This document shows positions 37,683 to 46,732 of a stretch of 61,514 bases of DNA, in pieces. Source of the stretch: Anaerolineae bacterium (GTDB lineage: Bacteria > Desulfobacterota > Desulfobacteria > Desulfobacterales > ETH-SRB1); contig DATKWZ010000053.1 of NCBI GenBank assembly GCA_035529315.1, forward strand, positions 1 to 61,514. The letters are read 5' to 3'. The position numbers and the translations under genes are program-made. Every line of letters begins with the position of its first letter. Within the stretch, counting starts at the first letter, position 1. Under the pieces are notes generated by a model that saw nothing but the letters and a program-made list of their open reading frames with translations, was not told where the DNA came from and made no database searches.

Positions 37683-37921
37683 TATTTTTTCTCCATTTCT
37701 TTTATACGATTTTCTAAAAGTGATATATATTGTTGAGATTCCGCAACTTCTAAAAAGTATTGCTTGATGTTTAAATGCTGTTCCTCAGATTCTACAAGCT
37801 CCCGCTCAGATTCCAAGGAAGTCAAATACATCCGTTCTTCTCTCAATAGGATAGACAGCTTGCCCTTAAGAGAATCCCGATCTCTTGCAAAGATTTTTTG
37901 TGGTGCTGGTCGTTTGTCCAT
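37682..37921 (-). CDS. Hypothetical small coiled-coil protein
   Basis: A 79-aa protein of two charged helices (LREERMYLTSLESERELVES). A GAGG site precedes the ATG. Operon position and spacing support it as real; no function can be given. Confidence 0.65.
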   Translation of the reverse strand: MDKRPAPQKIFARDRDSLKGKLSILLREERMYLTSLESERELVESEEQHLNIKQYFLEVAESQQYISLLENRIKEMEKK

Positions 37922-37971
37922 TGTTTACCTCGTTTTTTTGGGGCTTGTCGTGTTGACTTGCCCCGTTCCGG

Positions 37972-38148
37972 TTACTGATCGCCTGATCTTTTTATCTGGG
38001 GATCGACTGTCTGTGGCATTATTTTTTCGCCTGGAATGATAACTTGCGAAAAACCTGCACTCTCTTTGCCCTGAAACTTTTTAGGATCAGGTTGGAAAGG
38101 GCCTGTTTCCGGCCATGAAAAAACTTTGCTCTTGTCTGCTTGTGTCAT
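37972..38148 (-). CDS. Small orphan protein of 58 aa
   Basis: Short frame starting MTQADKSKVFSWPETG and ending KRSGDQ. An AAGGAG site lies about ten bases before the ATG, and the frame fills the gap between two operon genes on the same strand. Proline- and lysine-rich, probably soluble. Function unknown. Confidence 0.55.
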   Translation of the reverse strand: MTQADKSKVFSWPETGPFQPDPKKFQGKESAGFSQVIIPGEKIMPQTVDPQIKRSGDQ

Positions 38149-38188
38149 TTTTCGGTTCTCCTTCTGTTAAGGGTTAATAAATCTGTTT

Positions 38189-38563
38189 TTACCTATCCGA
38201 CTGAAGCTTTAAAGCCGCATCTCTCTTTGCGCCCAGTTCTTTTACTGCTGCATCAACCGCTCTTACATACAGATAATCCCTATGATTTGGATCAAGATAT
38301 TTGGGGTTTTGCTTCGCCCTCACAATGAAATCGAAGTCAAGCACGTCATCCGCCGCCATGTTCAAAGCAAAACTATCCTCTTTTAAGATTGAAACATTTA
38401 GCAAGTCATCTTGCTTGTCGAGTTCCTTCAATGCATCTGATGTTGCCGAAAAGAACTCGGCATCCTCCACACCCTTCAATGGGTCTCGCTTTCGGCTTCG
38501 CTCTAATTCTCGGATGTTTTCCCTGTTCAATTCTTTGCCATTTAGTAAATCGTGAATATCCAT
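38189..38563 (-). CDS. Hypothetical protein of 124 aa
   Basis: Unrecognised acidic protein. The start at MDIHDLLNGKELN has AAAGGAG nine bases upstream. An upstream in-frame start would run into the TerS-like gene. It has helical, charged segments and no Cys motif. It follows the TerS-like gene by 16 bp and may work with it. Confidence 0.6.
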   Translation of the reverse strand: MDIHDLLNGKELNRENIRELERSRKRDPLKGVEDAEFFSATSDALKELDKQDDLLNVSILKEDSFALNMAADDVLDFDFIVRAKQNPKYLDPNHRDYLYVRAVDAAVKELGAKRDAALKLQSDR

Positions 38564-38579
38564 TTTTTCAATTCTCCTT

Positions 38580-39164
38580 TCATTCGTTTGTGGTTTTGAC
38601 TTCAATCGTGTTTTTTTCCATTTCAATCGCTTCTTGCATCAAGGCTTTGAGTTCGGCAAACCTTTCTCTCATAGCCACCGGATCATAGGGAACAATATGA
38701 ATTTCTTCCGGTGCGTATGCGCCGTCAAGTTTCCAACTCATATCAAGCCCTTTACCAACCGCTGTCATATCCGGACTCATAATCATATCCTTCAATCGCC
38801 CTATCCGTTTGCGGCGCGGGATGCCCTCTTGTGCCATTAAAGTACTCAAGGCAATGGTAACATCTGGATCGGCATTGCATCGGCTCCCCATCACCTTTAA
38901 AGACTCTTTCGTGGTACAGTTCGGAAACGCTACACGGGCAGCCTCAAGGTTATTCTTGCCCGAAGCTCTCTCGATAACAAAAGCCTGCTTCTCTTTACTC
39001 AATGGTGTCAAAACCGCATCTGACTGCGCCTGTAACTTCAACTTCTTCAACCTCTGACTTACTGCCGAAGGGGAAACATTGAAAAACGCCGCAACTTCCT
39101 TTCCTGTCTTTCCTTCATCCAGTAGTGCTACAAACTTTTCATCGTCATTTATTAGATTTTTCAT
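38580..39164 (-). CDS. Small-terminase-like DNA-binding protein
   Basis: A 194-aa protein. Residues 1-45 hold an HTH (GKEVAAFFNVSPSAVSQRLK). From residue ~55 the pattern resembles the small-terminase (Terminase_2) family: KQAFVIERASGKNNLEAARV, then MGSRCNADPDVTIALSTLM. In phage, TerS recognises the packaging site; in phage-inducible islands an island TerS redirects a helper's packaging. No large terminase is encoded here. The homology is by pattern only and needs a profile search. Confidence 0.55.
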   Translation of the reverse strand: MKNLINDDEKFVALLDEGKTGKEVAAFFNVSPSAVSQRLKKLKLQAQSDAVLTPLSKEKQAFVIERASGKNNLEAARVAFPNCTTKESLKVMGSRCNADPDVTIALSTLMAQEGIPRRKRIGRLKDMIMSPDMTAVGKGLDMSWKLDGAYAPEEIHIVPYDPVAMRERFAELKALMQEAIEMEKNTIEVKTTNE

Positions 39165-39298
39165 ACTCTCCGTTAACTCCTTTTCCGTCTTAATTTACTT
39201 TATGTTAAGCATTTGCCTGTTTTAGTCTTTCAGTTGTCGATTAACATATTAAGATTATTAACTATTTCCATTTTTACACCATTATTTCCCACAAGAGA

Positions 39299-39395
39299 GT
39301 GACAGGGTTGACAGGGTTGACACCCATTTCCCAACAACTTTCTACACTCAGAGAGATTGTTGTATATACCCTGTCAACTATGTCAACTATGTCAT
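39299..39395. repeat. 9-bp iterons in inverted arrays, candidate origin or operator
   Basis: Three 9-bp units TGACAGGGT/TGACAGGGT/TGACACCC (39300-39325) are followed 43 bp later by three inverted-sense units CCCTGTCAA/CTATGTCAA/CTATGTCAT (39370-39395). The block lies in the 250-bp gap just after the primase gene and upstream of the TerS-like operon. It looks like a replication origin for the primase or an operator for the downstream operon. Confidence 0.6.
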
Positions 39396-39414
39396 CGTTA
39401 ATTATATCAAGCAC

Positions 39415-41583
39415 TTATCCCCCTATTGTGGAAAACCACCTTATACCGAACCAGCATCTTTGAGTACTTCCATCAAAATTTTGTCTTCCATCATCATAAC
39501 CTAAGGTCTTCATTTCCTTACCTATTTGTGTGTCATTCCATATTCGGAAGCTTTTATCAGACAACCATTGAACAAATAAATCTCTTAGCTGCCATTTAGG
39601 AATAGTTCCGGTAGCATCTTGTTCGGTTGTTTCTGCTAAAAAGGTGATAAGAGGGTTTGTTAGTTGTTCATATTCTTTCGTCAAATCATCCACCCCCCTA
39701 TCATTTGTGAAAAAAAAACCCCTGTCATACAGGTTCAAAAGAAACCCCAGGCTCTTAATCGCCAAACCTTCAAGCTCGTTTTGTGTAATTTTTTGAAAAA
39801 GCAGCTTATCTTCCTTGTCTGAGCCTTCAAAACGATTCGGAAATTCAATCAGGTATAGCCTGCGATAAAAGGCTCTGGTCTTGTCGGTAGTTTTCGGCAG
39901 TGAATTAGTGTTAAAAATCAGCTTCGCATAGTTGTTAAAATAGAAAGGCTCTTTGTATTTACGTTCTGCACGTAGTAAATCCCCACCCACAAGCTGTTTG
40001 AGAATAGCGGTCTTTTCCAGAGTATTATAAGACATTTCCCCTGCAAGGTTCGCAAACTTCCCATGAAGATCGGCCACTGCAAAGCGGTTATCAACAAACT
40101 GATCCGCTGTGATAGATCGAATATTTTCTTTTCCTAAAAGTGATTCCAAAATCATAGTATAGACAGTCTTTCCGTTTCCACCTGAACCATAAAGAAAGAA
40201 CCATTTCTGGTAAGGGTAGGCTCGATATAAGCAGTAAGCAGTTAGTTCAAAAAGATGGTCTGGCTCAGGAACCAACTGTGAGAATGTACTGTCAATAAAA
40301 GGGCAGATTGCTTCCCGGTTATAATTTACATTTAGTTTAGAAGTGAAAAAATATTCCGGGCTATATTTCAACTCTTCATCTGTTTTTATATTATAAATAA
40401 TATTCTTAAATGGTATTAGGTGCGGTGGGGGTTCAAGATTCTCAGTTTGAGAAAATGACAAGCTTTTAACATCTGCGAGAATTTCTGCGACATAGTGTTG
40501 TTTTAGGAGTTCATCACCTAAAAGGTTTTTACGAAGCTCAGCCTCTAAAATCGTTTCGGCATTTTCTTTCCAGAGATCCAGTTGAGTATTATAAATCCAG
40601 AGCCGCTTTTGGAAATCAGAACGTAAATTGAACTTGGTGCGAAGTTTAACCACCCATGGCCGGGGGGAAAATTTATTGATTACAAGGATTTTCTCCTCTT
40701 GCTTCGGTTCTTTCGGTGCCCTTGATTGATATGTTTCGTTAGTTGCGCTTATCGCTTTTCCGATGGTTGCCTGACCATAAGTCCGCCCGTCCGCATGGTG
40801 CTTCTCATTCCACTTCTCACGCATTAAGCCAGAGCTGCGAAACACTTGATCAATAGCTGCATAGTTGTTATCAAACCAAAAGGCTAAGTAGTTACATAAC
40901 GCTTGATCTGCTTCAGAAGGTGAAGAATAATCCGAAGTGTCACCATTAAATAAGAGCCTAATCTTATGGCCGTGTTTTGATTCAAAGGCCTTAGTCAAAA
41001 GCTCTTGATTATTAAAGCTTTGTCGCATCGGCTGATTTTTCGTTTCAACTTTCTTGAATGTTTCGGCATGAAGTTTGTTAAGTTCTTCCGGCAGGGATTT
41101 TATTTGATTGCCGTTAAGTTTATGACCTGTAACTGTTAAGTACCGTCCAGCTTCATAAAGCTCAATATTCCCCTTCTTCCGTCCTTCCGGTGGTAGCTTA
41201 CCTTTCACAAAAGCTCTCAGGCCTGTTCCAGAAGGGCTTAGCTCCCAATAGGTAGGAAGCCCATCAACTATCTTTTGTGCCCACGGATCAATCTTTCCGG
41301 TTTCAGGATCAACACAATGGTCAAGGTCAATACCCACAAGCGGATTCTCTTTCGACAAAACAAAACCAATCCCATCATAAATATCTTTTTCGTAGGACCC
41401 ATAGGCTGTTTCGATGTCTGTCCATGTTTCTGGATCGTTTGACTTGGCTCGGCTCCCTGTTTTCGCATTGTAAGGAACCTTTGTTTGTTTGCCTTCTGTG
41501 TTTTCGATTTTCCAGACAATCCACGCTTTTTTGTCTTTTAACTCTTGATCTATGTTATTTTTTATTGGTTTTAGGATGTTCAT
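39415..41583 (-). CDS. Primase-polymerase/SF3 helicase (P4/NrS-1-like replication protein)
   Basis: A 722-aa replication protein. The N-terminal ~170 residues resemble the primase-polymerase part of phage NrS-1-like enzymes (VGIDLDHCVDPETG, WELSPSGTGLRAFVKG, GRYLTVTGHKLNG). A D5/DUF-type linker follows. The C-terminal SF3 helicase has Walker A LYGSGGNGKTVYTMIL and NLAGEMSYNTLEKTAILKQL. A protein like this can start and drive replication of the excised element. It overlaps the 77-aa gene upstream by 29 bp. Confidence 0.88.
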   Translation of the reverse strand: MNILKPIKNNIDQELKDKKAWIVWKIENTEGKQTKVPYNAKTGSRAKSNDPETWTDIETAYGSYEKDIYDGIGFVLSKENPLVGIDLDHCVDPETGKIDPWAQKIVDGLPTYWELSPSGTGLRAFVKGKLPPEGRKKGNIELYEAGRYLTVTGHKLNGNQIKSLPEELNKLHAETFKKVETKNQPMRQSFNNQELLTKAFESKHGHKIRLLFNGDTSDYSSPSEADQALCNYLAFWFDNNYAAIDQVFRSSGLMREKWNEKHHADGRTYGQATIGKAISATNETYQSRAPKEPKQEEKILVINKFSPRPWVVKLRTKFNLRSDFQKRLWIYNTQLDLWKENAETILEAELRKNLLGDELLKQHYVAEILADVKSLSFSQTENLEPPPHLIPFKNIIYNIKTDEELKYSPEYFFTSKLNVNYNREAICPFIDSTFSQLVPEPDHLFELTAYCLYRAYPYQKWFFLYGSGGNGKTVYTMILESLLGKENIRSITADQFVDNRFAVADLHGKFANLAGEMSYNTLEKTAILKQLVGGDLLRAERKYKEPFYFNNYAKLIFNTNSLPKTTDKTRAFYRRLYLIEFPNRFEGSDKEDKLLFQKITQNELEGLAIKSLGFLLNLYDRGFFFTNDRGVDDLTKEYEQLTNPLITFLAETTEQDATGTIPKWQLRDLFVQWLSDKSFRIWNDTQIGKEMKTLGYDDGRQNFDGSTQRCWFGIRWFSTIGG

Positions 41584-41788
41584 TCTCTCCCCTGTAATTC
41601 TTTTGCGTAGCTTTTATTTTTTTCTCATTACTTTTTGCCTGAAAAGAGTCCTTCAAAACTGCGTGTAAGGCTATCAGACGAGGTTTAACAAACTGTAAGG
41701 CAAGGAAATCTGACACTTCTTCATCTTCCCCAGCGTGTTGGACATAGATCTTCCCAACCCCCTTTTGTGAAAATTCAACTATAACCAT
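41555..41788 (-). CDS. Hypothetical 77-aa protein upstream of the primase
   Basis: Starts MVIVEFSQKGVGKIYVQHAG with a strong AAGGAG site. Its basic C-terminus overlaps the primase start. It is probably part of the replication operon; function unknown. Confidence 0.6.
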   Translation of the reverse strand: MVIVEFSQKGVGKIYVQHAGEDEEVSDFLALQFVKPRLIALHAVLKDSFQAKSNEKKIKATQKNYRGENEHPKTNKK

Positions 41789-42692
41789 TTCCCTTTCTCC
41801 TTTCTTTCCGTCACTACTTGTAGGAACGACAACCGGACACTTCCCGTGCTGAAAATGAAATATATTTTTATCTGAAAGGTGATTTCAACAGACGCATGGG
41901 ATGTTCAATCCTTTGTGTCATTGGAAGGTAGGCAAACTAAGTATCTGATATTGAAAGATAAAAATATTAGATAAAGATAAACAAGCCTCAAAAAAGACCA
42001 ATTGTGCCCGGAATGTGTCCGTCGCTTGCATAGATGATAGAAATTCCCTGCAAGAATCATTTGATCCTGTGGTGGTTCTGTAAACCGTATTATTGTTGCA
42101 GATGGTGCTATTGTATAAGGATAGATAGTCGAGTTGATCGATTCAGGGGGTTATTGACGCACCCAGAGGCCACCAGACGCCGCCAGAACAGACTTCAGAC
42201 CTAAAGGCTTATGATGGTATGGGTTGAGAGAAAGTACGCTTAGAATTGATTGTAAAATGAAAAGGTTAGGCGGGTTTTTGTTTAGGGCATAGTCAGATAT
42301 ACCCTTAAGAACAATAGTTCATTTCAATTGCGTAGCCGTAGTATAATAGCTGGTTAGTCGTTGTATTTCAGTCACGCTATATGGATAGATAGAAACTCTC
42401 TCATAAGACTATGCCTTGAGATAGTTTGCAGCCATGTCGTGTGAGGGTGAAAGGAATCAAGCTTAGATAAGGCATCATATTCGTATAGATAGTTTGTATC
42501 GGATAGGCTTTAGATGGTGCAGGATCATCAAGATATTATTTCGGCAAGGGAGAAGGGGGGTACCCCCGCTTTTGGTGACGGTGGCATGATATGATGGGTA
42601 GCTCCAACCATTGAAAAATCAATTTTCAGCTTAATCCCTAAGTATCTGTATTTCTTTACGAAAGAAAAAAATTAGCTTAATTTAAGAATACT
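41789..42692. other. 900-bp non-coding region of the element
   Basis: No frame of useful length on either strand. Visible structure: several GATAGATAG-type units (near 42119, 42384 and 42495), a GTGCCCGG motif at 42004-42020 related to the end arm sites, and a perfect GGGGGTACCCCC palindrome at 42556-42567. It lies upstream of the primase operon and could hold its promoter, an origin, a packaging site or an untranslated RNA. Confidence 0.55.
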
Positions 42693-44237
42693 TCAAATTC
42701 CTGTGGTTAAGTTAAGTTTTTTTGGTATAAGGACGAGTTTTATCTCAACACATTCGCTACAGTATGGGAATTCTTCGTTATAGGTTCCCGGTATATGGAT
42801 TAAGTTGCATTTGGGGCAGATAAGGATTTTGTCTTTTATTAATTTTATTTCTTCGTGAGGTTCAATGATTCTCCGGGTCTCTATTATTTTTTTGATCCTT
42901 GGGTGTTTTGCCAGTTTTGGGCTTTGCTCTATAGCCTGCCTGATTCTGTAGAACTTTTTCGTGTCGAGATTAAATTTGGCTTCGATTTCTTTTAGGGTGT
43001 GAGTTCCTTCCAAATAAAAAAGGTATGCTTCGACATGCTTGTCATGGTCTCCCGTGATTTTTGTTTCTGACAATATTTCTTTCAGTAGCGTTTTGATTGC
43101 ATCAGTGTTTTCTTTTTCTCTTAAGGGGTCGTCGGGTTCCTGAACATCTTTGCCATCTTTTTCTGATTCTTCAAGAGACGGTTCATTAACAGCCCAATCG
43201 TAAATTTCTTTTTTTCCATCAAACCATTTCTTAGTTTCATCAGGAGAAGAAAGGTCAACTTCTTTTGTCTCAGATGTTTTTTTATCCCCGAAGTCGAGGG
43301 GAGCTATTAAAGGAAGGAGATCGGTAGGTGGCAGGGAATTAACTCTTTCAAAAAAAGGAACTCGTGACAAATTACGTTCGGTTTCATTTTCTTGTTTTTT
43401 TTCAACTAAAAGGGACATTTTGCGGAAGGCACTTCCGGTGAGTTTACGAACGTCCTCAGTTTCAAAACAGGGTGAAAGGATTTTTACCCGTTCCTCAATC
43501 GCTTCTTTCATTCGCTTTAGACAGTACTCAGTCCAGCCGGGCACCCTATCAGGAATGGTATTTGAGATCTTGCTTAGTGTGAGATTATCAAGGCTCCCAG
43601 ACATCAATTCAGCGTCTGTCTGGTTTTTGTCGATTTCTTCAAGAAGGGCGATTGTATAGTCAAGCTTACTGTCAGTTATGTTTTTTTGCTTGTCAATCGT
43701 TCTCTTGATCTGCCTATGTTCCCCAAAAGGCATCCCTAATTTTTCAACTATCTTCTGCTGTGGGGCGAAAGCTTTAATCAACAACTCACAAGTTCTTAAT
43801 ATCGAATCTAAGTCTTTTTCCCGCCTTCGACTGTTTTCGAAGACATACAACTGGTGGCAAATATCTGTCCGTAAATGAGGCTTGCCTTCTGTGAGACGCT
43901 TCACCAATTCTCGGTTACACCCAAGCAAATACCTCCACGTTGAGACAACATAAGGAATTTCCGCTCGGTGGTTTTTAAGTGACAGGATTTCAAGGAAAGT
44001 ACCCCATGCCATGTTTCTGACGATATACTGAACCCCCGCAAGCACGGCATCCGGTTTTTTGCCCTCTATATCACAAATAAGTGCAAGGGCGTGTATGCAA
44101 TCAAATTCGGCTTTGCCCTGCAAAACAAACAACATATAGGTAGGTTGCTTTGGAATATCTGTAAATGTTTTAGATTGTTCGCAGGTGGAAATAATGTCTT
44201 TTAAAAGCTGAAAATTGTCTCTTTCGGATTGATCCAT
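42693..44237 (-). CDS. Orphan 514-aa protein with C-terminal zinc ribbon
   Basis: I do not recognise this protein. The first ~300 residues are helical with no enzyme motif. A Glu/Asp-rich linker follows. Residues ~410-450 look like an HTH (YLFYLEGTHTLKEIEAKFNL). The C-terminus has a zinc ribbon (CPKCNLIHIPG then CSEC). An AGGAG-type site precedes the ATG. It is isolated from the replication operon by 900 bp of non-coding DNA, the usual place for cargo in small islands. It could be a transcription regulator or a defence factor. Confidence 0.6.
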   Translation of the reverse strand: MDQSERDNFQLLKDIISTCEQSKTFTDIPKQPTYMLFVLQGKAEFDCIHALALICDIEGKKPDAVLAGVQYIVRNMAWGTFLEILSLKNHRAEIPYVVSTWRYLLGCNRELVKRLTEGKPHLRTDICHQLYVFENSRRREKDLDSILRTCELLIKAFAPQQKIVEKLGMPFGEHRQIKRTIDKQKNITDSKLDYTIALLEEIDKNQTDAELMSGSLDNLTLSKISNTIPDRVPGWTEYCLKRMKEAIEERVKILSPCFETEDVRKLTGSAFRKMSLLVEKKQENETERNLSRVPFFERVNSLPPTDLLPLIAPLDFGDKKTSETKEVDLSSPDETKKWFDGKKEIYDWAVNEPSLEESEKDGKDVQEPDDPLREKENTDAIKTLLKEILSETKITGDHDKHVEAYLFYLEGTHTLKEIEAKFNLDTKKFYRIRQAIEQSPKLAKHPRIKKIIETRRIIEPHEEIKLIKDKILICPKCNLIHIPGTYNEEFPYCSECVEIKLVLIPKKLNLTTGI

Positions 44238-44488
44238 CTTTTGCGCTCTCCTGTTAACGCCCTGATAGGTGATTCTGGGGAAGACGGCTCAGGATTGCCG
44301 TCGTTCGGTCTCGATAACCTATCCCCAGATTTTATTTATTCCGTGCCCGTTATTGTGCCCACGGCTTCAAACTTCCTTCCAATTCCAACCAACTCTATCC
44401 AACTTGAAGAAAACGCTTTCCTTTTGTAATTACTTGATATATACAACATAGTCAATGGTTTCCAGTTATGCAACATTTTGCCTGTTTC
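44238..44488. other. Right-end non-coding segment of the element
   Basis: No gene. It holds a GACGGC/GCCGTC hairpin (44282-44301) and the right arm-type motif GTGCCCGTTATTGTGCCC at 44343-44360. Confidence 0.55.
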
Positions 44489-44551
44489 GGACTCAAAATC
44501 CTCCGAGCTTTAAGTTCGTGTCGGTTCGATTCCGACCTCCGGCACCAAAAA
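44489..44551 (+). other. attR: tRNA-Leu 3' fragment
   Basis: Identical to 34075-34137 over 63 bp. It carries only the 3' part of tRNA-Leu, so it is the leftover half-site made by integration rather than a tRNA gene. Confidence 0.95.
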
Positions 44552-44627
44552 ATTAAAGCAACCCTGGAAACACCTTCCTCTGCCCCATACATCAAACCAA
44601 GACCTTTGCAAAAGGAGCCTTTTATCA

Positions 44628-46538
44628 TTGAAACAGATTGTTTTAGGAACCGCCGGGCATATTGATCACGGCAAAACCTCACTTATTAAGGCTGTCACTG
44701 GAATAGACACCGACCGCTTAAAGGAGGAAAAGCTTCGCGGCATAACTATTGAGCTTGGTTTTGCTTCAATGGATCTTCCCAGCGGACAGCATATCGGAAT
44801 TGTCGATGTGCCGGGGCATGAAAAATTTATCAAGCACATGGTGGCGGGCGCCACAGGAATCGATATCGTAGCGATGGTTATTGCCGCTGATGAAGGGGTA
44901 ATGCTCCAAACCAGAGAACACATGGAGATATGTTCTCTGCTCGGCATAAAACACGGCTTTGTTGTCCTGACTAAGATCGACCTTGTGGATCAGGAATGGC
45001 TGGAACTTGTGCTGGAGGATATCAAAGAATTTCTCAGGGGAACCTTTCTGGAAGACAGCCCTATTGTGCCTGTATCATCTGCCACGGGCAAAGGCATACC
45101 GGAGTTTATCAAAACCCTGGATGAACTGAGCGCCTTAATTCCTGTGCGCACATCAACAGGTCTGTTCCGCCTTCCTGTTGACCGGGTTTTCAGTATGAAG
45201 GGATTTGGGACGGTAATTACAGGAACGCTTATATCAGGAAGCATCCATGTCGGAGATACCATTATGATATATCCGTCCAACATTACTTCAAAGGTGCGTG
45301 GAATTCAGGTTCATAACCAAAACCTGGATGTTGCGGAAGCTGGAATGCGCACAGCCATTAATTTTCAGGGACTTGATAAGTCTTCCGTAACCCGCGGAGA
45401 GGTATTATCTACTACAGGCGACTTGAAGCCGAGCTTCATGATAGACGTGTTGGTTAACTATCTTGGCAGCAATAAAAAATCAGCTAAAAACCGGGCGCGC
45501 ATCAGATTTCACACAGGAACCAGTGAGGTGTTAGGCGTTCTTATCCTTCTTGACAAGGATGAGCTTCTTCCCGGGGAAACAGCTCTTGCTCAGGTCAGGC
45601 TTGACTCTCCGGTTGCGCTGGTAAAGGATGACAGGTTTGTAATAAGAAGTTATTCGCCGGTACGAACTATCGGCGGCGGGCATATATTAAATCCAATACC
45701 CCAGAAGCACAAACGCTTTAAGCCGGAGGTAACCAAACTATTAAAGGGGATTGTCGACAACATACCTGAAGAAATAATTTCATCTCATGCCGATGATTCC
45801 GGTTATGCCGGAGTCTCCTTTGCCGACCTTAAAATAATGACCAATCTTCCCGAGAAACAGCTCGATAATTTCATCCAGAAACTTTTGTCAAAAAAAGCAA
45901 TTGTCTGTTTTGACAGGGAAAATCGAATCTACATCCATAATAACGGCATTGAAAAATTAAAGAAGGAAGCACTCGATTATCTCTCAAATTACCACAAATC
46001 AAATCCCTTAAAGGCCGGCATGTCAAAAGAGGAGTTAAGATCAAAGTTTCCTTTTGACCTGGGGACAAAGCTTTTCAGTCTTATGCTTAATCTGATGATA
46101 AAGGATAAAGTTATTATTCAGGAAGAAAACAATGTCCATTTATCTTCGCATACTGTTTCTCTGAAGGTTGATCAGGCCGACATAAAAATAAAAATACTGG
46201 ACACCTATCTTAAAAGCGGGCTGACACCCCCCTACTTCAAAGAGTTAAGCAAGTCGTTTGATATTGATTCAAAACGGGCAAAAGATGTGCTGATGCTGCT
46301 TGTTGATGAAGGATTTCTGCTTAAGGTAAAAGAGGATCTCTATTTCCATGCAGAGGCCGTCAACAAGTTAAAAAAAGGGCTGGTTGATTATTTGAAATCT
46401 CATGGAGAAATTACAACGCCTCAGTTCAAGGAAATGGTATCTGTATCCCGCAAGTATTTAATCCCTCTAATAGAATATTTTGATTCCACAAATGTAACTC
46501 TTCGAGTGGGTGACAGCCGAAAACTAAGGAAAGGATAA
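44628..46538 (+). CDS. selB: Selenocysteine-specific elongation factor SelB
   Basis: SelB brings selenocysteyl-tRNA to UGA codons by binding the SECIS hairpin. The 636-aa protein has an EF-Tu-like GTPase ([27 protein letters not shown]), a beta-barrel pair, and C-terminal winged helices that bind mRNA (from about residue 380). The start is TTG with AAAGGAG ten bases upstream. selA and tRNA-Sec are not beside it in this window. The formate dehydrogenase in this window uses Cys. Confidence 0.95.
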   Translation: MKQIVLGTAGHIDHGKTSLIKAVTGIDTDRLKEEKLRGITIELGFASMDLPSGQHIGIVDVPGHEKFIKHMVAGATGIDIVAMVIAADEGVMLQTREHMEICSLLGIKHGFVVLTKIDLVDQEWLELVLEDIKEFLRGTFLEDSPIVPVSSATGKGIPEFIKTLDELSALIPVRTSTGLFRLPVDRVFSMKGFGTVITGTLISGSIHVGDTIMIYPSNITSKVRGIQVHNQNLDVAEAGMRTAINFQGLDKSSVTRGEVLSTTGDLKPSFMIDVLVNYLGSNKKSAKNRARIRFHTGTSEVLGVLILLDKDELLPGETALAQVRLDSPVALVKDDRFVIRSYSPVRTIGGGHILNPIPQKHKRFKPEVTKLLKGIVDNIPEEIISSHADDSGYAGVSFADLKIMTNLPEKQLDNFIQKLLSKKAIVCFDRENRIYIHNNGIEKLKKEALDYLSNYHKSNPLKAGMSKEELRSKFPFDLGTKLFSLMLNLMIKDKVIIQEENNVHLSSHTVSLKVDQADIKIKILDTYLKSGLTPPYFKELSKSFDIDSKRAKDVLMLLVDEGFLLKVKEDLYFHAEAVNKLKKGLVDYLKSHGEITTPQFKEMVSVSRKYLIPLIEYFDSTNVTLRVGDSRKLRKG

Positions 46539-46561
46539 ACTCAAATTCGCGGTTTGACCCT

Positions 46562-46626
46562 GTTTGTCATTCCGGCCCCGTTTGTCATTCCGGCCCCGTT
46601 TGTCATTCCGGCGAAAGCCGGAATCC
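46562..46626 (+). repeat. 18-bp tandem repeat ending in a palindrome
   Basis: GTTTGTCATTCCGGCCCC occurs at 46562-46579 and 46580-46597. A third unit continues into GCGAAAGCCGGAATCC, the dispersed ATTCCGG palindrome. It follows selB. Confidence 0.75.
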
Positions 46627-46732
46627 ACTTGCCTGATTGCATTTTGGCGAAAGGAGTACCAATAGCAGCAAAATGCAGAAGAATTGCTTTTGGGCAACAG
46701 CCCGTCAATGGGTGACACCGAGCACCTGCGTT

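Larger units (their letters stand above)
34075..44551. mobile_element. 10.4-kb integrated element, PICI/P4-like satellite candidate
   Basis: Bounded by identical 63-bp att cores, the left one in an intact tRNA-Leu. All genes are on the minus strand: tyrosine integrase, XRE regulator, excisionase-like HTH, SF2 helicase, four small proteins, small-terminase-like protein, primase/SF3 helicase, a 77-aa protein and a 514-aa orphan. There are no virion, lysis, portal, large-terminase or conjugation genes. That gene set plus size (8-18 kb is usual for phage-inducible islands) suggests a satellite that replicates itself and borrows virions. A degenerate prophage or integrative plasmid is the alternative. 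Confidence 0.75.

Noticed and set aside
39299..39395. CRISPR array
   Set aside because: Units are 9 bp with no spacers and no cas genes; iterons fit better.
44489..44551. A second tRNA-Leu gene
   Set aside because: It lacks the 5' half of the tRNA and equals the att core, so it is the attR fragment.
46539..46732. Possible gene between selB and the LolA-like gene
   Set aside because: Only tandem repeats and no frame with a ribosome site on either strand.
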